24,929 nt of DNA, from positions 1 to 24,929 of the IMG/VR virus record IMGVR_UViG_3300032117_001639. One strand, given 5' to 3'. A program made the position numbers and the translations under genes. Shown here piece after piece: positions 20,141 through 24,929 of this stretch; the stretch's first letter is position 1, and each line of letters starts with the position of its first letter. This stretch comes from a virus. The notes beneath the pieces are model-generated. The model was not told the origin of the DNA and searched no databases. It saw only the letters and a list, made by a program, of their open reading frames with translations.

Positions 20141-21030
20141 TTAATACCAGCAATAGTTAACCAAGCATAAAGTTCGTCACCTTCTTTTAGCTTGTTGCCG
20201 CCAATAGGACTTTGTGATGCTTGTGCTCCGCCACGGTTAACACGTTCAAATCCTTTGTCTTTAACTTGTGCAATAAAACGATCTGTGGCATCGCCGCCAA
20301 CATCTCCACCGCCTTGCGCGATAGTATCTTTATGATCTTCTTTGAAATTAGGATTACGTTGTTGGAATTTAGCAGGATCTGTTTCTGGTCCAGGTGCTTT
20401 CCCTGCTCCAGGTTGTGGAACGCCTTGGTCTAAATCAAGACGATTAATCAAATCTTGAATACGTTTTTGAATTAAATCTTGTTTGCCAACCCAACGTGGA
20501 TCTTTCTTAAGTGCCGCAAGTTGACGATAGTATTGTCCTGCAGGTCCTGGGTCTTTTGCAAGTTCTTCTTCGCTAGTGCCAAAGAACCCTTCTTGTGTAG
20601 GTTGTTGTAAGTTCTTACCAACCATGCTGTTTTGTCCAGCGGCTTGTGGATTAATAGCTACTGTGTTATTAGCGCCTGGTAATAGTGCTTGTGCGCTTAC
20701 TTTAGTACCATTAGATAATTCTGCTTGTGCATCTTTACCAGTACCAGCAATGCTTTTAACTTGAATAGCATTGTCTTCTGCTAGTTCTTGTGCCATATTA
20801 GGATATTGAGACATTACTTCATCAAGCGATAGTTTTTGGTCGACATCATGTGCAGGGTAAATTGTCATGTATTGTGGATTAACCATGTGTTTGGCTTTGT
20901 GTAACCATGTCTTGCACTCGTCTGCATGCATAGGAACTGTACGACGTAGTGTGCCCATTTCGTCTACCATTGCAAATCGATATAGTTGCCCCGGGTGTGC
21001 TTGATTTTCTTTGATGTCTTTAATCTTCAT
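20137..21030 (-). CDS. Hypothetical protein, possible virion component
   Basis: A 297-residue protein. Residues 1-60 look like a small folded domain (YRFAMVDEMGTLRRTVPMHADECKTWLHKAK). The centre is Gln/Ala/Pro/Gly-rich and probably flexible. Near 175-200 there is a charged helical stretch (KKDPRWVGKQDLIQKRIQDLINRLDL), and the end is GDELYAWLTIAGIK. No family recognised. GGAG 6 nt before the ATG at 21030 supports the start. The first 11 nt overlap the nucleotidyltransferase gene. Confidence 0.78.
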   Translation of the reverse strand: MKIKDIKENQAHPGQLYRFAMVDEMGTLRRTVPMHADECKTWLHKAKHMVNPQYMTIYPAHDVDQKLSLDEVMSQYPNMAQELAEDNAIQVKSIAGTGKDAQAELSNGTKVSAQALLPGANNTVAINPQAAGQNSMVGKNLQQPTQEGFFGTSEEELAKDPGPAGQYYRQLAALKKDPRWVGKQDLIQKRIQDLINRLDLDQGVPQPGAGKAPGPETDPAKFQQRNPNFKEDHKDTIAQGGGDVGGDATDRFIAQVKDKGFERVNRGGAQASQSPIGGNKLKEGDELYAWLTIAGIK

Positions 21031-21706
21031 TATGTTCTCCGAGGCTTAATTCAGCACTCTCTAGTTTATGTATGTATTTACGCAATTTATCAATTTGTCC
21101 CCTAGCTCTGAGCAACTTAAATGCTAAGTTTTCTACGCTTTGTTCTCCGTTAGTTTCTAACCCTGCTTTACGTAGGCGTTTTAAATCTTCCATAGCTTCT
21201 TTACACTTGTCTAAATTACTGCTACGCATGGCGCTGTTAATCTTGCCTGCATAATTACGTGCTTTGCTTTTGACATCTTTAGGGTCTATTGTTGGCTCTT
21301 CATGTACAGGCTCATTGATCCACTTGTCATCTAGTACGCTGTAGATGCCAGCAGAATGGTGTACTTGTCCAGAGGGTTGAACGTATAGTTCTACAGGGAT
21401 ATCCTGTATTTTTAAATCGTAAGTATTATTATATTGACTCTTTTCAGCTGTAAAGAGTTCGTTTGAATTGACTACTAAATGCAAATCTATATCGCTGTAA
21501 GCACTATAGTTATACCCAGCACTCGATCCGCTAATAGTAACATCTTTTAATTTTAACTGTGGCACATCGAGATATTCAACAAAATGTTTAGCTATCTTAA
21601 GTAATTGATGGCGTACTTCTTTACGCAATTGGTTATTGTCCCATAGCTTGGGATTGAGCTCATGATGATGAGGATTGGGATCGATATATAGTTCTTGAAA
21701 CTGCAT
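21020..21706 (-). CDS. Nucleotidyltransferase-fold protein
   Basis: A 228-residue protein with the polymerase-beta-type nucleotidyltransferase signature GSSAGYNYSAYSDIDLHLVV near 60-80: GS, then the DxD pair binding metal. A third acidic residue may be the Glu in IPVELYVQ. Such minimal enzymes transfer a nucleotide to protein, RNA or small molecules; proteins of this type are frequent in marine T4-like phages with unknown targets. The C-terminal 90 residues are helical and basic. The ATG lies inside a small hairpin containing TTAAATAC and has no ribosome site. It follows the coiled-coil gene by 16 nt. Confidence 0.82.
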   Translation of the reverse strand: MQFQELYIDPNPHHHELNPKLWDNNQLRKEVRHQLLKIAKHFVEYLDVPQLKLKDVTISGSSAGYNYSAYSDIDLHLVVNSNELFTAEKSQYNNTYDLKIQDIPVELYVQPSGQVHHSAGIYSVLDDKWINEPVHEEPTIDPKDVKSKARNYAGKINSAMRSSNLDKCKEAMEDLKRLRKAGLETNGEQSVENLAFKLLRARGQIDKLRKYIHKLESAELSLGEHNED

Positions 21707-21723
21707 TCAGTATTTAACTGAAT
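21705..21723 (-). promoter_or_regulatory. Hairpin with TTAAATAC loop at the nucleotidyltransferase start
   Basis: ATTCAGT and ACTGAAT are 7-bp perfect arms around a 5-nt loop. On the minus strand the sequence TTAAATACTGAATG places a late-type TAAATA core directly before the ATG, which forms part of the right arm. Initiation at normal late spacing would give an almost leaderless message. Confidence 0.4.
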
Positions 21724-22124
21724 TAGAGTCCTAAGAACTTTAATATATGTGGAAAGTTAACAGCGTTGATCCAACCAGTGCCTGCGGCAAATGCTAGGCC
21801 CACCATGGCATACATGGTCCATTTGCTTTTGACTTTTTCTAGTTCGCTAATCTTGCCAGCTAGTTCATTGTGCTGTGCTGTTTGCAGTTCATTCAAGTGA
21901 TTGGCATGCTCATAATACTTTTCAGCATTGGTGCGATACTCACCTGTCATCTTATCTAGCTGTGCCAATACTGTATCACGTGTGTTGTCCAAACAGTCGT
22001 GCATGTCTTTCACATCGCTCTTAAGGTCAACTAGTTTTTCGTTGATATTTTCAACTTTGGTTTCTAACACGCTCACACGCTCAGGTAATGCGGCTAGTTG
22101 TGCAACTGCTTCTTTCGTGGCCAT
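21723..22124 (-). CDS. Coiled-coil protein with C-terminal membrane anchor
   Basis: A 133-residue protein. From about 8 to 105 it is a heptad-rich coiled coil (VSVLETKVENINEKLVDLKSDVKDM; HLNELQTAQHNELAGKISELEKVKSK). A single hydrophobic segment follows at about 108-128 (WTMYAMVGLAFAAGTGWINAV). This layout resembles XhlA-type and related phage membrane-attached coil proteins sometimes linked to lysis, but that is only a topological likeness. The ATG at 22124 is chosen for GGAG 9 nt upstream. The 120-nt gap before it holds AATAAATA (minus strand, 22239-22232) and a small GCTCG/CGAGC hairpin; nothing else is seen there. Confidence 0.78.
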   Translation of the reverse strand: MATKEAVAQLAALPERVSVLETKVENINEKLVDLKSDVKDMHDCLDNTRDTVLAQLDKMTGEYRTNAEKYYEHANHLNELQTAQHNELAGKISELEKVKSKWTMYAMVGLAFAAGTGWINAVNFPHILKFLGL

Positions 22125-22244
22125 CTCTGGGCTCTCCAATGTTATAAGTCTTGCGCTCGCTCCGAGCTGTGCCTATTGTATGATTGGTTATGATTTAAAG
22201 TGCCTAGATAATGATAATTTGCCTACAACTTTATTTATTGATTT

Positions 22245-22646
22245 TTATTTTTTAAAAAACACTATGTTTTTACCAGGATCTTCTGTGTTGAATACTGCAT
22301 ACTGCTGTTCCATTTGCTCATCTAATCCGTTTATATATGGAACCATCATAAAATCTTCTATCAAAGCGCCAACTGGATTGCCGTTAGATTCGTATACAAA
22401 ATCTCTGTCAGTGCTAAAATCGAAACGCCAAACACGCAAAATTTTGTCAGTGTCAAATCCTACTATTCGTCCTTTGACTTCTGTAGATACAGGACTATTA
22501 GTATAGAATATATTAGATCTGATACCTAGTGTTTGAATAACAGTTTGGAAGTTTTGTTCCTTCCAACGTAAGGCTTCCTTACCGGGCTCGGTTCTATGTT
22601 GCCCGGTATGGGTTATATCAACTAGGGTGTAGAGTTTGTATTCCAT
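22245..22646 (-). CDS. Hypothetical phage protein
   Basis: A 133-residue protein starting MEYKLYTLVDITHTGQHR. A helical piece (REVLRWKEQNF-like, here KEALRWKEQNFQTVIQTLGI) is followed by a beta-rich centre (KILRWRFDFSTDRDF-like, here KILRVWRFDFSTDRDFVYES) and the end GKNIVFFKK. The phrase LYTLVDITHTGQ occurs in my memory of T4-like marine phage proteins of unknown function, so it is probably a conserved late-region gene. It starts 9 nt after the preceding stop without a ribosome site. Confidence 0.78.
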   Translation of the reverse strand: MEYKLYTLVDITHTGQHRTEPGKEALRWKEQNFQTVIQTLGIRSNIFYTNSPVSTEVKGRIVGFDTDKILRVWRFDFSTDRDFVYESNGNPVGALIEDFMMVPYINGLDEQMEQQYAVFNTEDPGKNIVFFKK

Positions 22647-22655
22647 GTTACACTA

Positions 22656-22919
22656 TTAATTATTTTCGATACCGGGTGTGCCTGTAAGACTGTCTAGCAT
22701 TTCAATTTCAACAAACACAGGAATTCCGCCAGGTGCGTATTCATGGAATTTAAAATTGGCAAGCGGTTCTAATAGGTCATCGATACCATTTGGTGCTACT
22801 ACACTTGCACCTCTGTTTTTACTTGTAAAAGTATAAAATTGGTACATAGGAGGTTCACCTTGTGGTACAGGTATAATTTCTGCTTTGCTAAAAATTTCTC
22901 TAAGTTCTTCTAATGTCAT
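22656..22919 (-). CDS. Hypothetical small acidic protein
   Basis: An 87-residue acidic protein (MTLEELREIFSKAEIIPVPQGEPPMYQFYTF ... FVEIEMLDSLTGTPGIENN) with mixed alpha/beta character and no recognised domain. An AGGAG site lies 6 nt before the ATG. It partly overlaps a hairpin whose left arm holds a TTAAATA late-type core (22955-22929), resembling the arrangement at the tail fibre. Confidence 0.78.
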   Translation of the reverse strand: MTLEELREIFSKAEIIPVPQGEPPMYQFYTFTSKNRGASVVAPNGIDDLLEPLANFKFHEYAPGGIPVFVEIEMLDSLTGTPGIENN

Positions 22920-22928
22920 TTCTGACTC

Positions 22929-22955
22929 CTGTTAAAATAATTGTATATTTAACAG
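22929..22955 (-). promoter_or_regulatory. Imperfect hairpin with TTAAATA core next to the ribosome site
   Basis: CTGTTAAAATA (22929-22939) pairs with TATTTAACAG (22946-22955) with one bulged base. On the minus strand the left arm includes GTTAAATA, and the right arm runs into the AGGAG of the 87-residue gene. Confidence 0.45.
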
Positions 22956-22963
22956 TCGTAAAA

Positions 22964-22986
22964 AAGCCTACTATTAAAGTAGGCTT
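22964..22986 (-). terminator. Intrinsic terminator
   Basis: AAGCCTACT and AGTAGGCTT form a 9-bp stem with a 5-nt loop, followed on the minus strand by six T residues overlapping the stem base (22965-22960). It sits 28 nt past the stop of the structural gene at 23015, a textbook rho-independent terminator. Confidence 0.92.
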
Positions 22987-23014
22987 AGTCTTCCCATCCC
23001 GAACAGGAAATTAA

Positions 23015-23497
23015 TTAAGCAATAGAAGCACCAGAAGCTGTCAATTGAGTAATTGTAACAGCACCAGACGCCCATGAACCTAAAGCAGTTAGCAACTGAG
23101 CGGCTAAACCACCGAATGTTCCTAGTGTTGGATAGCTAGTATTGAAAACTTCAACGTTGCTTGATGTAGTCGCGCTGTTCATTGTATCAATAGCAACTGC
23201 AACAACGAATGCTGTAGCTGTTGGTGTACCAACGAAATAGATTTCACCGTACTGTTGAATTGTACGAACAGCTACTGAGAAGTAGTCGTTTGAATCTTGA
23301 TAGTTGCTGTTAACTGTGTAAACACCTGTTGGACCTGTACCAGCTGTGAAGTCTGGTGGAGTACCGCCAGAAATTACAACTTTGATAAATGCTAAGTTAC
23401 GTGTTCCAAAGTTACTATATGTAACTCCACCGTATGTGTCTTGTGATGTCATACGACCATAATTGGCCGCTACGTATGTACCTAATAGTGATGGCAT
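23015..23497 (-). CDS. Probable abundant virion structural protein
   Basis: A 160-residue protein rich in Thr, Ser, Ala, Gly, Val and Tyr with very few charges, typical of a beta-rich capsid, decoration or tail protein. It starts MPSLLGTYVAANYGRM and includes FIKVVISGG and YFSVAVRTIQQYGEIYFVG. No family recognised. Expression signals are unusually complete: an exact TATAAATA late octamer, a leader hairpin, a TAGGAG ribosome site 7 nt before the ATG, and a strong terminator after the stop. It is a stand-alone late unit built for high yield. Compare the 229-residue protein at 3654-4343, of similar composition. Confidence 0.82.
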   Translation of the reverse strand: MPSLLGTYVAANYGRMTSQDTYGGVTYSNFGTRNLAFIKVVISGGTPPDFTAGTGPTGVYTVNSNYQDSNDYFSVAVRTIQQYGEIYFVGTPTATAFVVAVAIDTMNSATTSSNVEVFNTSYPTLGTFGGLAAQLLTALGSWASGAVTITQLTASGASIA

Positions 23498-23522
23498 AAT
23501 ATTCTCCTAATCTTACCATACT

Positions 23523-23539
23523 GTTCGCACTCTGCGAAC
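23523..23539 (-). promoter_or_regulatory. Leader hairpin of the abundant structural gene
   Basis: GTTCGCA and TGCGAAC are 7-bp arms with a 3-nt loop in the 5' leader, 26 nt upstream of the ATG. A GC-rich stem near a 5' end commonly protects mRNA from decay; that is the likely role here. Confidence 0.6.
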
Positions 23540-23565
23540 GACTTTCTAAAAAGCCTTTGTAATAT

Positions 23566-23573
23566 TATTTATA
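23566..23573 (-). promoter_or_regulatory. T4-type late promoter octamer
   Basis: An exact TATAAATA on the minus strand. A start near 23560 would give a 60-nt leader to the structural gene at 23497. Confidence 0.8.
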
Positions 23574-23615
23574 GATTTTGGAAAAAAACTAGTAGATTAG
23601 GGCGAAAACGAGAGT

Positions 23616-23873
23616 TTATTCTGTATCTCTGCTTTCTTGTATGCGTTTAATACCGCGCTTAAACTTGTTTGCATCACTGCCCTTGATGCTGTTAATAAAG
23701 CGGCGTTCTAGCTCTGCGGCTGTTTCTACGTCATAATTCTCACGAATCATGTTTAATAGGTTAATTGCACTTTGGATAATGTTTGATCCACGGCTTTCTA
23801 TAACTAGATCCGTATTACGGCTTAGTCCAATATCGCTAAGTTCTTGTAAAATACTGCGTGTGCTTTTTCGCAT
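23616..23873 (-). CDS. Hypothetical small helical protein
   Basis: An 85-residue, mostly helical basic protein (MRKSTRSILQELSDIGLSRNTDLVIESRGSNI; LNMIRENYDVETAAELERRF; NKFKRGIKRIQESRD). No family recognised. The Lys/Arg content could suit nucleic-acid binding. It is the first gene of the minus-strand array and has a TTGATA-N17-TATAAT promoter 30 nt upstream, divergent from the plus-strand operon. No Shine-Dalgarno is visible before the ATG. Confidence 0.78.
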   Translation of the reverse strand: MRKSTRSILQELSDIGLSRNTDLVIESRGSNIIQSAINLLNMIRENYDVETAAELERRFINSIKGSDANKFKRGIKRIQESRDTE

Positions 23874-23902
23874 GGTGTTTCTCTATTCAACTTATTTATT
23901 GA

Positions 23903-23931
23903 ATTATACAACCTATCGGCAATTATATCAA
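23903..23931 (-). promoter_or_regulatory. Sigma-70-like promoter, divergent region
   Basis: Minus-strand TTGATA (23931-23926), 17 nt, TATAAT (23908-23903). It would start near 23896, upstream of the 85-residue gene. Its -35 box is 5 nt from a plus-strand TTGAAA (23937-23942) that is 17 nt from TAATAT, a weaker divergent promoter. Confidence 0.7.
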
Positions 23932-23946
23932 ATGACTTGAAAAATA

Positions 23947-23990
23947 TCAGTGTTTCTACTAATATGCTAAATACTCAGTAGAAACACTGA
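23947..23990 (+). repeat. Perfect 14-bp inverted repeat in the divergent promoter region
   Basis: TCAGTGTTTCTACT (23947-23960) and AGTAGAAACACTGA (23977-23990) flank 16 nt that contain GCTAAATAC, a late-type core on the plus strand. It lies 34 nt before the plus-strand operon and could be an operator over the plus promoter or an RNA hairpin in read-through transcripts. Confidence 0.8.
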
Positions 23991-24024
23991 GTTTCAAGAC
24001 ACATACACTTAAAGGAGACACAAA

Positions 24025-24210
24025 ATGTCAAAAATCATATCAGAATGGGTCAAAAGCCTAGCAAATCGTTTTAGCAAGCCACAAACTTATGGTGGCGGTT
24101 TAGAATATTATATTGTAAGTCACAATCCGCAAAACGCCGCAGACGTAGATCGTTTAACCAAAGAATACGAAACTAGTAGAAACACATTCTATTGGGCAAG
24201 GGGACTTTAA
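24025..24210 (+). CDS. Hypothetical 61-residue protein
   Basis: A small protein, first gene of the plus-strand operon, with AAAGGAG 8 nt before its ATG. The start MSKIISEWVKSLANRF may be an amphipathic helix. HNPQNAADVDRLTKEYE resembles a motif I associate with short uncharacterised bacterial proteins of the DUF3563 kind, so host origin is possible, but this is a weak recollection. Function unknown. Confidence 0.75.
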   Translation: MSKIISEWVKSLANRFSKPQTYGGGLEYYIVSHNPQNAADVDRLTKEYETSRNTFYWARGL

Positions 24211-24211
24211 T

Positions 24212-24310
24212 ATGGCAGAAGCTATTAGAAAATTCGAAAAAGAATACGGCCCTAAGTTTGCCATGTGGGCAATCGTAGCAATCATAACTTATTTGGTGAT
24301 ACATCAATGA
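24212..24310 (+). CDS. Tiny single-span membrane protein
   Basis: A 32-residue peptide: a charged start (MAEAIRKFEKEYGPKF) then one hydrophobic segment (AMWAIVAIITYLVIHQ). It begins 1 nt after the stop of the 61-residue gene and ends in ATGA overlap with the next start, so it is almost certainly translated as part of the operon. Presumably inner-membrane; role unknown. Confidence 0.65.
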   Translation: MAEAIRKFEKEYGPKFAMWAIVAIITYLVIHQ

Positions 24311-24399
24311 AACACTTTATTAAAGACTTGTGGGAAGCTATCAAGCTAGCCAAAGAAGTAAAAGCAAAAGCTATTATAGCAGGCGCACACTGGTACTAA
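24307..24399 (+). CDS. Tiny basic amphipathic peptide
   Basis: A 30-residue peptide (MKHFIKDLWEAIKLAKEVKA, then KAIIAGAHWY) with helix-forming Lys, Ala and Ile. Its ATG overlaps the TGA of the previous gene and its stop is 1 nt before the acetyltransferase ATG. Operon structure is the main support that it is real. Confidence 0.6.
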   Translation: MKHFIKDLWEAIKLAKEVKAKAIIAGAHWY

Positions 24400-24400
24400 T

Positions 24401-24929
24401 ATGCCGTACACTACTGTTCGTAGGGTATTACCGCACGAATACTCTAAGTATCGTAAACACTTGAAAGCCTTAGACGAGGCTAGCAAGTATCTACGTTTTG
24501 GCTATCAAATCAAAGATGAAATGATAGATGCACTTTGTGATAAGTTTGAATCTGAACCTGATAAAAACATTTTGTTTGCTATCGAAAATGACGATTTAGA
24601 TTTTATCGCAATTGGCCACATCTCTGACCAAGAAGAACTTGAACTAGCATTTAGCGTGTTAAAGGGCTATCAAGGGCAGGGCATGGGTACTAGGCTAATG
24701 AAACGTGTTATCCAATGGTGCCGCATACATAACAAGCTCCGAGGCTGTATGGTATGTTTAAGCACTAATGCCGCTATCAAACACTTGTGTTTAAAACACG
24801 GTATAAAAATAAAAAGCGAACACGGTGAAACACTGGCTACTATAGAACTGCCACACGCTGACGCCTATACTTATGTAGAAGAAGTTGCTGATAGAAATCT
24901 AGCAGTCATAGACTATATGAGCAAACGCA
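24401..24929 (+). CDS. GNAT-family N-acetyltransferase, cut by window edge
   Basis: At least 176 residues, open to the right edge. The acetyl-CoA-binding motif A is clear as VLKGYQGQGMGTRLMKRVI (about 88-106, pattern QGxGxG), following a beta strand DFIAIGHIS. STNAAIKHLCLKHGI near 128 matches the motif B region. GNAT enzymes acetylate amines of proteins, antibiotics or small molecules; the target is unknown. The N-terminal 45 residues (LPHEYSKYRKHLKALDEASKYLRFGY) are typical of phage and betaproteobacterial GNAT relatives that read 'do you fit the substrate pocket' differently, so no substrate is inferred. It is the fourth gene of the plus-strand operon. Confidence 0.9.
   Translation, partial: MPYTTVRRVLPHEYSKYRKHLKALDEASKYLRFGYQIKDEMIDALCDKFESEPDKNILFAIENDDLDFIAIGHISDQEELELAFSVLKGYQGQGMGTRLMKRVIQWCRIHNKLRGCMVCLSTNAAIKHLCLKHGIKIKSEHGETLATIELPHADAYTYVEEVADRNLAVIDYMSKR

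Noticed and set aside
21928-22506. A 192-residue plus-strand open frame
   Set aside because: It runs antisense across the coiled-coil gene, the gap and the 133-residue gene, has low-complexity Ser/Leu composition and lacks a ribosome site. The minus-strand genes explain the region better.

Overview
The window looks like part of the genome of a tailed bacteriophage with T4-like organisation, probably a myovirus from an aquatic setting. Almost every gene lies on the minus strand, packed with 1-4 nt gaps or ATGA/TAATG overlaps. Phage-type nucleotide metabolism genes (class Ia ribonucleotide reductase, glutaredoxin, MazG-like, DexA-like exonuclease) sit beside virion and lysis genes (beta-helix tail fibre, SleB-type cell-wall hydrolase). 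TATAAATA-type motifs, the T4 late-promoter octamer, lie in front of virion and lysis genes. Base composition is clearly AT-rich by eye. The phage-encoded bS21 ends in LPPKLY and the DnaK fragment reads like betaproteobacterial DnaK, so a betaproteobacterial host is my best inference.

Layout. At the right edge a plus-strand operon (24025 onward) carries three tiny proteins and a truncated GNAT acetyltransferase. It diverges from the long minus-strand array at a compact two-promoter region (23903-23990). From 23873 down to 15403 the minus strand holds structural or late genes, mostly of unknown function. These include a self-contained transcription unit for a probable abundant virion protein (23015-23497), a nucleotidyltransferase, a 341-aa protein with GEEG/MPP repeats, a PD-(D/E)XK nuclease and a tail fibre with a beta-helix. 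From 15233 to 10944 comes the DNA-precursor block nrdA, class II aldolase, nrdB and grx. It is followed by an Sm-like candidate, a histone Hc1-like protein and a large helical protein. From 9385 to 5893 there is an accessory cluster: an exported small protein, a DUF2061 membrane protein, a TRAP-type solute-binding protein without signal peptide, a stand-alone asparagine-synthase-like ATP pyrophosphatase, IscU and IscA. From 5829 to 3654 lie a candidate lysis pair (SleB hydrolase plus a three-helix membrane protein) and a structural protein. The left end carries a membrane/coiled-coil protein, bS21, DexA-like, MazG-like and DnaK, which runs off the edge.

The most interesting signals are regulatory. 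(1) Two separate minus-strand genes end at an A9G or A10 run, and in both the -1 frame stays open and coding-like beyond the run. One extends 42 residues to an ATGA overlap with the next gene; the other joins directly to the next gene across a perfect 12-bp stem-loop. Either this phage uses frameshifting at A-runs twice, or both sites are single-base homopolymer undercalls. (2) At the tail fibre the Shine-Dalgarno sequence is locked in a hairpin whose left arm coincides with a late-promoter-like octamer. This is the layout by which T4 gene e is silenced on early transcripts and opened on late ones. Related hairpin/octamer combinations recur at several other genes. (3) The phage carries iscU-iscA in bacterial operon order plus an Hsp70 gene, and the IscU keeps the LPPVK chaperone-docking motif.

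No tRNA, rRNA, CRISPR array or insertion sequence was seen. No stretch over 300 bases lacks a gene.
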